Translations under genes and position numbers: made by a program | Notes under the pieces: generated by a model | Told to the model about the DNA's origin: nothing | Database searches by the model: none | Seen by the model: the letters and a program-made list of their open reading frames with translations, nothing else | In this document: positions 44,831 to 56,290 of the stretch, piece after piece | Numbering within the stretch: position 1 is the stretch's first letter | Layout of the letters: every line of letters starts with the position of its first letter | Assembly (NCBI RefSeq): GCF_040939455.1 | Contig: NC_134108.1 | Coordinates: forward strand, 10,383,501 to 10,447,500 | Length of the DNA: 64,000 nt | Reading direction: 5' to 3' | Source: Microcebus murinus | Taxonomy: Eukaryota > Chordata > Mammalia > Primates > Cheirogaleidae

Positions 44831-46087
44831 GAAGGTGAGGCTGGAAAATCAAGCGACGGTCAGATAAGGAAGGGTCCATTCTATCGGCGGAAGTCAGGGT
44901 TCCTTTTATTTAAACTTGAACCCATTGATCAGAGACCTTCCTAATTCTAGCATAGTAATTCTAATGGTTCCCATTGATTATTAATTGATAAAAATTAACA
45001 ACTAGTAGTCTTTGAATCGATATTTATTTTTGGCACTTATAACCCCCATTGTAATTTGACGTAGAAAATAACTTTAAAAGCAACCACCCTGCTACTCGCT
45101 AGCTCATTACTGTTAGTATTGATTTGAGTCCAGAGTAGACCAGAAAATGGCACAAAGTGAATCTGGTCTCTGTGCTTCATTTCAACAAGGATAATATATG
45201 TTTAAAGCTTCCTTCTTAAAAAACAACAACAATGCTTTTACTATCCTGGGATATTAAAATACCTATCAATACACTCTTGGCCATAAGCATGACTTTAATT
45301 TTTTTTTCTGAAAAAAATTAAGGTAAGGAATAATATGGATAACGATCTTAAGGACCAAGAGATTTATTTTTTTGTTGTTGTTAATTTCATTAATGGCTGT
45401 GTCCAAGTCTCTTTTTAAGAACTAAGAAATTATTTAGGATGGAATACTTTACTTATTTCAAAGTTAAATGCCAGTTGTTGTGCTTGGTATAAGACCATAA
45501 TGATTCCAGGACCCATTGAAGATATTCAGTCTGAGCTCTGAGGCTGTGGTTTATCTTGTTCAGTTTTTAGACTCTCCACAAAAACATTTCTATAAAGAAA
45601 AATATCCTCAGCTAAGGAACATGGAGGAACGCCAGGCACTTAGCTGATCTTTGTAAATTGGCAGGCTTAGAAAAACATCTTCCAACTGATTTTCAGACAC
45701 AGCATTAGCAATCAACAAATATTTTCTGAGCATTGCACATACACATGAAGAATTTCTTTGAAATAAGATGCTAGAAAAATAGGATGTGCTCTTAAGGGTG
45801 ATGTTGGACCCTGCTTCTTCTTGGAGACATAATGTGCCTATTCCTACTCTCTCATACAGCTTTGTGAAAGTGGCAAATGAAACTTTAGGGCAGAAATGGT
45901 ATAAATCAAATGAGTACCCATTTGTGTATGCTCAAAGAGAAAGATGCAATTTAAACTATAAGTCAGTATTAAAGTTTCCATCATGTGTGTGCACCTGCTT
46001 GTGTGCCTGTGTGTATGTGGGTGTGTGTGTGCATGTGCCTGTTTGGAAACTGAGGATGAAGGTAGTTAGAAGGTTAGGTTTAAAACG
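44831..46087. other. Unassigned stretch with (TG)n
   Basis: No gene recognised. Holds a (TG)n-like run at about 45984-46040 and a possible short L2 piece near 45706 ('caatcaacaaatattttctg'). Confidence 0.4.
45984..46040. repeat. (TG)n-like microsatellite
   Basis: Alternating TG with CA/TA interruptions, lying just upstream of an L1 insertion. Confidence 0.75.
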
Positions 46088-46103
46088 ATGTCAGTGAATA
46101 GCC

Positions 46104-46499
46104 TTGAAAAGAATAAAATACTTAGGAATAAATTTAACCAAGGAGGTTAAATATCTGTATACTGGAAGCTATAAAACATTGATGAAAGAAATTGAAGAAG
46201 ATGAAAATATCCCATGTCCATGGATTGGAATAATTAATATTATTCAAATGTCCATACTACCTAAAGTGATCTATCTACAGATTCAGTGCAATCTCTATCA
46301 AAATTCCGATGGCATGTTTCATAGAATTAGTACAAATAATCCTAAAATTCATATAGAATCACAGAAATTCTCAAGAGTCAAAGAAATCTGGATTAATAAG
46401 AACAAAGCTATAGGCATCACTCTACAGACTATACTCTGTAATACTGTATACTCCATATTACAGAGTTATAGCAATCAAAACAGTGTAGTACTAATATAA
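46104..46499 (+). pseudogene. L1 ORF2p fragment (post-RT region)
   Basis: 131-codon open frame with [20 protein letters not shown] and the motif [18 protein letters not shown], the well-known region after the polymerase core of L1 ORF2p. It begins at the truncation point and goes out of frame afterwards. Confidence 0.85.
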
Positions 46500-46688
46500 A
46501 AACAGGCATATAGACCAATGGAACAAAATAGAGAGCCCAGAAATAAACCCACACATAAACAGTCAACTAGTCTTTGACAAAGGTGCCAAGAATACACAAT
46601 GGGGAAAGGATAGTATGTTTAACAAATGGTGGTGGGAAAACTGGATATCCACATGCAAAAGAATGAAATTGGACCCTTATCTTAAACT

Positions 46689-46712
46689 ACACACATACAC
46701 ACACACACACAC
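46689..46712. repeat. (AC)n inside L1
   Basis: About 24 bp of AC repeats that replaced the L1 'caccatatacaaaaat' wording. Confidence 0.7.
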
Positions 46713-47942
46713 GTGGATTAAAGATGTAAACATAAGATCTGAAACCATAAAATTCCTAGAATAAAACATAGAGAAAAGCTCCTTGACATTGGTCTTAGTG
46801 ATGGTATTTTTGGGTATGACCCTAACAGCATAGAAGACAAAAGTAAAAGAAGACAATTGCAACCGCATCAAACTAAAACGTTTCTACACAGAAAAAAAAG
46901 TCAACATAATGAACAAGCAATCTATAAAATGGAAGAAAATATTTGCAAGCCATATATCTGATAAGAGATTAATATCCAAAATATGTAAGGAACACATACT
47001 ACTCAATAGCAACAAAATATCCCCAGGAAACAACAAAAACAGCCCCCAAACCAAAAAGTAAATAACGTAGTTTAAAAATGGGCAAAGGACCTGAATAGAC
47101 AATTTTCTGGAGGAAGCATACAAATGGACAACAGGTAAATGAAAAGGTGTTCAACATCATTAATCATGGTACAGCCATTGTGAAAACCAGTATAGAGGTT
47201 CCTCAAAAAGTTAAAAATAAAACTATCATATGATCCTAGCAATCCCACTATTGAGTATATAGTCAAAGGAAATGAAATCAGTACCTTGAAGAGATATCTA
47301 CAATCTCATGTTCATTGTAGATTTATTCATAATAGCCAACGTATGGAAACAATGTTACTGTCTATCGATGGATAAATAAAGAAAATGTGGTATAGACATA
47401 TACATCAGAACATTATGTAACCATAAAAAAGAAGTTAATCCTGCCATTTGCAACAGTATAGATGAACCTGGAGGATAGTATGCTAAGTGAAATAAGCCAG
47501 ATAAGAAAAGATATTGATAAATACTGTATGATCTCATTTTTGTGTGGAATCTAAAAAAGTCAGACTCATAGTAGAAGAGTAGAATTGTGGTTACCAAGGG
47601 TTGGGGGCTGGTGAACTGGGGAGAGGTTGGTCAAAGGGCACAGACTTTCAGTTACAAGATGAGTAAGTTCTGGGGATCTAATACACATAATTGTGATTAT
47701 AGTTGATAATACCGTATTGCATACTTGAAATTTGCTAAAAGAGTGGATCTTCAGTGTTCTCACCACACACACAAAGAATGGTAACTATGTGAAGAGAGGG
47801 AGGATGTGTTAATTAACTTGATTCTGGTACTCATTTCACAATGTATACACACATTATAGCATCATTCTGTACATCTTCAATATATACAATTTAATTTTTC
47901 AATTAGACTTCAATAAAGCTGGAAAACAAACAATGTGAGTGG

Positions 47943-50633
47943 TTAACCTTTTTATATTTCTTTGAAATACTGGATTGTCTCCCTCCTCCCCTTGCTCTGC
48001 CATTTAAAGACTGTTCAGTGTGGGAAGAGAAAGGAAAAATCTTAATCTGCCAATAGCATCATGAGAAGCTGTGGCACATAGCTCTTTTACATTTCTTTTT
48101 GACCCAAGTCCTCGTCATATGTAGCTGAATCAGTTTAACACTGCCGTGGATGTGGGTCTCATTCGTTCCAGTGAATATATTTGGCTCTGCCATTCAAAAG
48201 AAACATGCAAATACTCGTCTTTGCAAATTCAGACACAGACACCATTAGCTGTGGGAATCAGTGACATATGATTTTTGGATGGACAGATTCTGCTGCAGAG
48301 GGTGGTTAGATTCTATTTAGGGGGTAATCTCTTCTGATTTGTGTTGTTGGGAGCAGAACTGGTGTACTTTTTATTTTTTACTCGGGACCTAATGGAAAGA
48401 TAAGTTATATTCTATTTGGAGGAAAAGGAGAAGGAATACAGTGGACCTGGTATATACTTGGAAGTTAAAAACAAGCAAGAACTGACTTTTTAAACTTTCC
48501 TTTCGGAGGGTGAATTCTTCCTGGTGTGTGCGTGCATCTAAACTCTGCCAGGAAAATCCCCAGAGAACAGCCTGTGCTTCCTTTTTTGCGGAGCGTGGTC
48601 ACACCCAGTGGCCAGTTAGGCTAATCGCACGTGTAGATTCCCCAGGGGTACCTGAGAAAGAGCAGCGGACCTCAGCCACTTCCCCGTGGATGCCAGAGGC
48701 CAATTTGGATAATAGCAGAACCACCTTGTTCCTTTGCTTTGTTCCAAAATGTAGTGCCTGGGTAGGAAAAAGCCCCACACCATTCATGATGTTAACAATA
48801 GCAGCATTAACAGTCATTGGACTCCTACCGAGTCTGTTATTCTTTAAATTAGGACCTATGAATATAATGAGGTGGATTTTCACAGGAACAAGGACAGGCT
48901 GAAACAAAGAGGTATTGCTTTTTATTCTTATTTCCCTTTGTTTGTGCATAATTTAAACATTTTGAACCTTAACTGTTCTTTTCATTTTAGTTTTGAATTT
49001 GGGAGCGATCTAATGTTAATGTTGGGGAAAAAAAAGGACCACCTTTTTGAATGCAAATAGGGGCAGAAACCCTATTTATAAAAATTTAAAGAACTGTATG
49101 AAACAACTCCAAAACATAGCATCTCCCATTAGCATCACAATGACATTTTTCTTTCTTGCTTGCTTGATTTTTAAAATTCTCTTAGTAGATACGATGAAGG
49201 CTCCATTTTCACTCAGGGGCAGGCATGACTCATGGATACAAGCATTGAAGTTGTGTTTGTGACTTGTGCCTTTTGTTAGGCTGATAATAAAGTAGAATTT
49301 GTGTCTATGGGAGGCTTCTCACCAGATGAAAACTTAGCCTATTTCTTTTTAGGAGAGAGCCTCTTATGGTCTTGTTTCCTTGGGCTGTGGATACATTTTT
49401 CACACTTTATGAGGTCTTTTAAGGGCCTCATATGGTACCAGGTTCTTGTATCAGCTCTGATGTTCATCACACTTACAACTTAAATCAAGCTTCACTTTTC
49501 TAATTGAATGGTCCTCTGGGCACCTAGTCCATTGTGATCTTGCTCTTGTCTGAAGTTCAATCATTTGGCACTTTTCAGAAAAAACAGAGACTTTAATCAC
49601 CCCAAATAAATTGAAGCCAAGCAATCTGAATCTGAGTCCTCAGCTCCAAGCCTAAGGAGCAGTTGACCTGGATTTGAAAATTACTTGGCTTCCACCAGAG
49701 TGACTCAGTCTCCTGTAAAATTGGGAGGGTGTACTAGAAGATCTCTAATGTTTCTTCTAGCTCCTTGAGAGAGTAGCTTTAATCAGAACCTCTTTCCTTC
49801 TCTTAACTCATTTCCACAACCCATTATTTTCTTCTCAAAGCTATTCATTTCTTAATTAAAGACAGATATTTATAATGAGTTCTGCAGTCTCTGGGCTAGT
49901 GCTTTGAGTCCTGTTCCCCCTCCCTCCTTTATTTCAGTGCTTCCTGTAAATCCTGCAGCCAGGATCTACCATCAAACACCTCTTGTGTGGGTGGTGGTGT
50001 GTGTTCTTGTTTTATTAAAGTGGAACTCTTGTGTTTGTTCCAATGCACAGATCGTTTCCCGCTTGGTGCTCATAAGGAGAAGACCTATATTATTTTAGAA
50101 TGAAAAACAAAACTTGCATTCATTGTGCTGCTTGATCCTCCTTCTCCATCTGCCCCTTACCAACCTTAGCCCACTCGAACTTCCCTCTTCTATAGAGTTC
50201 TTGAGGCTCCCAAGTGACAGAATAATAATGACTGACATATTTTTTGCCAGGAAGGTGTTTAAGGGGGTCACATAGGAAGTTACATGACATTCTTATTTGA
50301 TGGGCTCACTTTCAGTTATTTCTTTAAACAGGTAGAATATTGTCCTGCCAGGGGGACTTTGCAACCCTTCTTCTATGGTCCTGGTAAGAAAAAACTGATA
50401 TGCCAATAAGAATGCAGAGGCAAGGCGAGCATCCTACCCATTAATGTAGCTGCAGTGAGCCCCTCTTCACCAGCTGCACCAAGTGTCACCAGCTACAACC
50501 TGCTTTGGCAGAATTCAAAGAAAATGAAGCCTTCACTCCAAACCAAAATTTAAAGGTTTAGAACTTCAAGATAGAAGTTTGACAAAATGGATAGTAAATA
50601 CCGCGTGTGACCATGGCCTTTAAGCAAGAAGGC
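47943..50633. other. Repeat-poor stretch, no gene recognised
   Basis: No L1, Alu or LTR wording recognised. A 130-codon plus frame (48510-48902) and a 116-codon minus frame (48949-48599) overlap each other; neither has a domain. The plus frame has a hydrophobic stretch (ALTVIGLLPSLLFFKLG) but no splice or homology support. Best regarded as non-coding single-copy DNA. Confidence 0.4.
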
Positions 50634-50814
50634 GATTGGTGATTGTTGTACTTCAGTCCCGTGGTAATCACCTGGAGAGCGCTTGCTAAGTCTGGGTGCT
50701 GGGACCCACCCCCGCAGCTTCTGATTCTGTGAGTCTGGGGTCGGGCCGAAGAAGTTGCAGTTTTAACCATTCCCAGATGCTGCCGTTTTTGAGATGACAC
50801 TGTGAGAACCATTG
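50634..50814. mobile_element. MER5-type nonautonomous hAT transposon
   Basis: A MER5A-like palindromic element: 'gtaatcacctggagagc' near 50662, 'ctgggacccaccccc' type near 50698, 'ttctgattctgtgagtctgg' near 50719, and the terminus 'gtgagaaccattg' (50802-50814), the inverted CAGTGGTTCTCA-type end. Left terminus degraded. Confidence 0.75.
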
Positions 50815-51054
50815 TTAGGTCATGAGGAGCAAGAACTATATGAGACACGAAGAAGACGACTCGGTTCAGCTAAAATGACTCTCTTACTTAATCTGCTAAA
50901 AGGTTGACATTGCTTCTCAGTGAGGAGTCCAGGAGACTGAGAGTGAAGCCACTTGATGACCTACACATATGTCCGTAAACTGTGTCGCCCTTATTTTAGA
51001 ACCAGGCAGAGAGGAGGGGCATCATTCTTTATCAATGAGTTAGGACCAGAGACA

Positions 51055-51265
51055 CTGTAGTCCAGCTGCCTGGGATTGGATTTTGGGTCTGCTGCTTACT
51101 AACTTTGTGATTTGGGGCAGATAATTTCAAAGCTCTGTGGCTCATTTTACTCACTTGTAAAATAGAAATAACGTAATAGCACCTACTTCATAAGGTCATT
51201 GTATTAAATGAGCTAATATTTTTCAAGTACTCAGATCAATGCTAGGCACTCAAAATGTAATAAAA
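51055..51265 (+). mobile_element. MIR SINE, sense
   Basis: 'cagctgcctgggattgga' near 51063, 'tgctgcttactaactttgtg' near 51090, 'ctctgtggctcattttactc' near 51132, 'cacttgtaaaatagaaataa' near 51151 and 'caatgctaggcactcaa' near 51237: core and tail of a MIR in order. Confidence 0.8.
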
Positions 51266-51344
51266 ATGGAAAATTTCTGATTATAAGAACACTTTCAGTC
51301 ATTGTTATGTGTAATATCTGGCTTCTGCTACCAAGGATGGACCA

Positions 51345-53745
51345 GATCAGGTAAATATTTTGATGAAGTACAATTTGTTGATTTTTCCATAAAATGCTTT
51401 TTGTGTCCTAAGAGACCTTTTCCTATCTCAAGATAGTGAAGACTTTTTTTCTACTGTATATTTTTCTAGAAGTTTTATGATTTTAACTTTTATTGAGTTC
51501 TTTAATACATTTCAAATTTTTGTGTATGGTGTGAGACAGGGATTGGGATCCATTTTTTCTGTGCCAATATCCAGTTGTTCCAGCATTGACAAGTAAACAA
51601 AAAGTCTATACTTTATTGAAATGCTTTGGTGGCTTTGTGAAAATTAATTGACCATATGAGTTTGGATCTATTTCTGGAATTAATTCTGTTTCATTATTCT
51701 ATGTATCTGTGCTTATACCAAAATCATGGTGTCTTGATTTCTGTACCTTTATATAGTAAGTCCTGAACTCAGGTAGTGAAAGTCTTCTAATTTTGTTCTT
51801 TTTTTTTTTCAAAATTATTTTGGCTGTATTCTAGGTCCTTCGTGTATTTACATATGTTTTAGCATACTTTGTTAATTTTTATAAAATAATCTGATGGGAT
51901 TTTAACCACAAATGCCTTAAAGCTGTGATCAATTTGGAAAAATGTTTACTTTAATAATATTGCATGAATATAATATATTGCTCCATTTATTTATATCTTT
52001 TATTTTTTTCAGCAATATTTTATAGTTTTCAGTGTATAGGTCATTCATATCTTCTGTTAAATTTATTCCTGAGTGCATTTTTTGTTTTGTTTTTTGTGCT
52101 AGTGTGAATATTATTGTTCTTAAATTTCTATTCAAATTGTTTATTGTAGTGTATAGTAATTGTGATATAGTAAGAGGAAAAAACCACGCATTTTTATGGC
52201 TGGGTTTGATGAAGAATGGAAAGTCATGTGTGATTGGATGAATGTATGAAGTATAACTGGACAAAAAGAGAGTATAATCTTAGCAATGCCTCTTTGTTCA
52301 GATTCTTATTGCCCTCTGGGTATGGGGGAGGACTCCTCTGGAATGAGGGTTTTATGACCTACTTTCAGAGGAGATAAATCAGAGAATTATTTTTTGACCA
52401 TGCTTCAGAGGAGGAAGAAGATCAGAGAAAGAAAACGAGAAAGTCAGAGAGATATTTCTGCTTTTGTGGTTTTCTGTTTCCTTCAGCTGAAAATACTCAG
52501 TATGCCAAGGTGTCATATTTTGTGGTAGCATTTCCCACACCCCATTAACTTGATATCCTTTGATCTTATTAAATTCACTTATTAATTTTTGTAGCTTTTT
52601 GTTAATTTCTTAGAATTGTCTAGATAGACAATTGTGTTTTCTGCAAATAAAATTCTTGCTTTCAAATTTTATGCCCTTTATTTCTTTTACTTGCCTTATT
52701 GCACAGCATAATAGCCTGAGCACAATATTGCATAATAGCAGTGAGTGGTGAGAGCAGATGTCCTTCTCCAGTCTTCAGGGGAAAGCTTCCATTTGTTCAC
52801 CATGTAGTATGATAGGACTATAGGGTTTTCATAGATGCCTTATATCTGGATGAGGATGTTTTTCTATTTCTAAACTGCTGAGAACTTTTATTATGAACAG
52901 GTTTTGAATTTTCTAAAGTGCAACTTCTGCACCTATTGAAATGCTTATGTGGTTTTTCTTTATTAATGATTGCATTTTATATTGATTGATTCTCAAATGG
53001 TGGACTCTGTCTTGCACTCCTTGGATAAACCATACCTGGCTACGGTGTAATTTTTTTTATATATACATTGCTGAATTCTGTTTGCTAATATTTTATTGAT
53101 AATTTTTATGTGTATATTCACCAATGATTTTTATCTATAATTTTCTTTTCTTGGAATGTTTCTGTTGGGTTTGGTATCAGAGTAATGCTGGATTCATAAA
53201 GAGTTGAGAAATATTCATGCCTCCTCTATTTTCTGAAAGTGTTTTTGTCTAAAGATTGGTATTATTCAGCTCTTAAATGCTTCTTTGTGAAAAGATGTTG
53301 ATTGTGAATTCAATTTTTTAAATAGATACAGAACTACTTAAATTTTATATTTCTTCTACAATTTTCTTTCCTTGTGTTTTTTAAGGAGATCATTCATTTT
53401 ATTTATTATCAAATGTATTGGCATAGACTTGTTTGTAATATATGTTTTTAAACCTTCTAACATCTGAAAGAATTTTAATTATATCTCTTTTAATTTCTGA
53501 ATTAGGTAATTTGTATTTTCTCTTTCTTTTTTTCTTTTAAGTATAGCTAGGGGTCTGTCGGTTTTACTAATATTTTTAATGAATTAAGTTTTTCTCTTTT
53601 TTATTTCATTTATTTTCAGTCTAATTTTTATTATTTCTTTGCTTCTGTTTTTCTTGGGTTTAATTTACTCTTCTTTTTTTTTTTTGCTTCTTAAGATAGA
53701 AACTCAGATTATGGATTTTATACCTTTCTTATTTTGTAGTATAGA
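51345..53745 (-). mobile_element. Old L1 ORF2, antisense, interrupted at 52166-52550
   Basis: Inverted ORF2 wording: 'tgtatggtgtgagacaggg' near 51522, 'atatccagttgttccagc' near 51569, 'atctgatgggattttaacc' type near 51888, 'ttgatctta...aattcactta' near 52560, 'tcttgcactccttggataaacc' type near 53010, 'ttctgtttgctaatattt' near 53076, 'gctaggggtctgtcgg' near 53545. The antisense frame at 52264-51929 is an ORF2 relic with stops around it. The interruption is an LTR-like repeat. Confidence 0.75.
52166..52550 (-). mobile_element. LTR-like repeat, copy B, antisense, inside L1
   Basis: Same ordered landmarks as 41095-41565: 'agtaagaggaaaaaaccacg' near 52167, 'tttttatggctgggtttgatg' type near 52191, 'agtcatgtgtgattgg' near 52222, 'ctttgttcagattcttat' near 52291, 'ttatgacctactttcag' near 52350, 'atgccaaggtgtcatatttt' near 52502. 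It is shorter than copy A by a deletion near its left end. L1 wording flanks it on both sides, so it inserted after the L1. Confidence 0.6.
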
Positions 53746-53749
53746 TATT

Positions 53750-53895
53750 TTACATGTTAGCACATTTATGCTGTGGGTCCCATTATTACTCCCATTTTAT
53801 AGATAAAGAAGCTGCGGCTCAGGGCACTTGTAACTCTTCCAGGATCAGGGGGCTAGAATGGGTCGAGCTTGGATTCCGACCCGGGCAGCTAAGCC
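53750..53895 (-). mobile_element. MIR SINE, antisense
   Basis: 'cccattttatagataaagaa' near 53791, 'gctgcggctcagggcac' near 53811, 'cagggggctagaatgggtcg' near 53846 and 'gcttggattccgaccc' near 53867: the inverted MIR core. Confidence 0.72.
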
Positions 53896-56089
53896 TGCCT
53901 GTGGGCCCTTGAAAGCAAGGTGAGATGCAGGTGTTGCACCTTTGAGAGAATGCTAAGGTCAGAACCTCGAGGACTCCTGAGTGGTTTCTTTAGATACTTT
54001 CTGCACATCTCTCGGTGTGTTGTTGCCTCCGGCTCCTTTCTCCCTTTAGCACAAGCAGATTGTAAGATATCGTACCTTGGGACCACGGCTCGCACTGGCT
54101 TAGAGGGTTCAGATACATACGGGTGGCTTAGACACTCTTGACAAGCGAGTATATAAAGAAGTTTTTATGTAGCCTCCTCCATAATTAACCCCCACTCTCT
54201 GCTCCAACCCACACGGCCCCCCTTGCCTTCCTCCCTCCCTCCAGCAGGGGTGCATGGGGGGCCTGGGGTGGGGGTCTCACTGTGACTAGCACAGCAATCC
54301 TCTAGCTCCAGGGGGCTGCGGGGGACCAGGGCTGGAGTGGGGAAGTTTTCAAGGTCTGTGCTCCAGGCTGTGATGCACTGACTACTCCCTGAAGAGCCCT
54401 CTGCTCATAATCGCAGAGTTTTTGGCATGTGCTCCCTGACAAAAGAACAGATGTTTCCTACAGGAACAAAAGAACAGGGCATAACTGTTGGCCTAACGGT
54501 TCGCCACTAATAACATTGAAAGTGGAAGCAACAAGTCCTAACGAGAAGGTCCCTACAGGATCAGGAGGCCAGTGCCAGGGAATTTGGAATGGAAACGAAA
54601 GAACTCAGTGCTGCTCTTGCCCTTTAATAGGCAGCGTGTTGGGTGTTTTTTAACCTCTTCCGATAAGTGGCAACAGGATATTCTTTCTAGTTGTGTTCAT
54701 GAATTTTGCAGCTGCCTGGTAACGATGGCTTCGCAAGTTACCTTACAAGGTCCCAAGTCTGTGTCCGTTTCAGAGATGCACTTAGAGGCTTAGTCCGTGC
54801 TCTGCAGCCCCTGCAGCATCTGCTTGCAGCCCGTGTGTTGGGGACGCCTTAGTGAAATCGCAGTTCTCAGCCAAACGAGAAACACCAGAGCAAGTTTTTC
54901 TCTCCACTGCTGGCTGGAACTTCAAAGCATGAAGAGCCCACACACAAAAATGAAAAACAAAGAGCCTTAAAAAAAGGGCCGGGCCTCAGAGCCCACCCCA
55001 AAGAGTTCAGTAGGCCCCTTGTGTTAAAAACCTTCCACCCCATACATCACGTGCCGCATGGGGTTTGGGTCACATTCCTCGAGCAGTTCCTCTGATTTTT
55101 GATCTCTGAAGAATATCCCCTTTGAGTTGTCGTTGGCTTTAGCCCAACGGAAAGACATTTTCGTCTTCATTCTTTCCCCCAGCCACTTACCCTGACTATG
55201 TTTTTCAGATTAGCAGAAATGGGTAAAATATTATTTTCAGTCTTTTAACTTCTTTTACCCATGAACTGCTATCACCAAAGAAGATCATTGTTTGAGTTTT
55301 GTAAGTTGTTATAAAAGAATACTTACAGCATCTCCTATTAAAATCTGTACTAAGTGAACATGATCTATAAAAATCTCCCCTGCAATTTCTTTTGGTCTTA
55401 GCTGAGTGACAGGCAATAGGTCCCAATGTGGCAACAGGGAAGTCCCAGTTGATACCTGTGGTCCAGCTTATACCTTGGTCCTGATGTTCTGTTTGCTGAT
55501 TTTGATAATATGCTATATGACCACCCTCTCCTTAGCAAGTGTTTTTGAAAAGATTTACCATTATTCTAATAATTTATATCAAATTTTTCTGATGCTGTCA
55601 GTATACTGGTGATGTGGAAAAATGAGGAACCAAAAACTTACAGTGGCTTAAAATTTTCATAAGGTGAATCGGTTAATCAAATATATGTTTGAATCCATAT
55701 TATTATTTTTTTTAATGTGGCACATTGGAGTTCATACCATTTTTCCGTATGTGTGGCTGAGGTAATATATGAAGATGTTGTTTCTAAGAAATGTAAAGGT
55801 TTTGAATTCAGTAGGGCATGTAAATAGTTGTAAGGACTCTTGTATTTGGGTTCCAAATGTAGGTTGCGTATTTGGGTTGAGTACCAGCTGGGGAACACAG
55901 AAAACCCAGGCATGATTTTGTTACTCACAAAATAATACATTCTGTGTTCCAGAGACTAAATAACAACAGTAGATACCTTTGAAAATTGGAAGAGTATGAG
56001 TTAAAGATAACTAATCTTACCGTAACATCTTAAGATGGTGCCAAAATTGAGTTCGGAGTTTCTATTTTTTTTTTTTTAAAGGGTCAGCA
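53896..56089. other. Repeat-poor stretch, no gene recognised
   Basis: No repeat wording recognised over most of 2.2 kb. 54180-54340 is locally GC-rich (CCCTCCCTCC, GGGGG runs). Frames at 53889-54141 and 54429-54793 have no domains. A candidate region for conserved regulatory DNA. Confidence 0.4.
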
Positions 56090-56290
56090 CAAAAGTCAGA
56101 TGCATCAGTGTCTGCTGCTAAGTTTGTCTCTAATCAACTGTGTGGCTCTGGGCCACCGGATTTCTTTGCCCATGTGTCAGTTTCCTAATCTGCAAAATGG
56201 ACATAAGTGCACTTTCTCTATGACTTCTCACGGAATGCTCATAAAGGTAAAACAGGCACCTGTTTGGGATAGTGCTTTGAAAGTCAAATA
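56090..56290 (+). mobile_element. MIR SINE, sense
   Basis: 'caactgtgtggctctgggcc' near 56137, 'tgtcagtttcctaatctgc' near 56175 and 'aaaatggacataagtgc' near 56195 give the MIR core. The 120-codon frame across it is accidental. Confidence 0.7.

Larger units (their letters stand above)
46088..47942 (+). mobile_element. L1 (L1MA-type), sense, 5'-truncated
   Basis: Body about 46098-47932. Sense ORF2 end and 3' UTR in continuous order: 'aaatacttaggaataaattt' near 46117, 'catgtccatggattgg' near 46212, 'agtctttgacaaaggtgcc' near 46568, 'ctggatatccacatgcaaaa' near 46640, 'ccctaacagcatagaagac' near 46820, 'aatgggcaaaggacctgaat' near 47077, 'ggataaataaagaaaatgtg' near 47370, 'gtgaaataagccagataag' near 47487 and the terminal 'caataaagctggaaaac'. 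The flanks atgtcagtga (46088-46097) and atgtgagtgg (47933-47942) match at 8 of 10 positions, a possible eroded target duplication. Confidence 0.9.

Noticed and set aside
48510..48949. Overlapping 130-codon plus and 116-codon minus frames as genes
   Set aside because: No recognisable domain, mutual overlap on opposite strands, no splice or promoter context.
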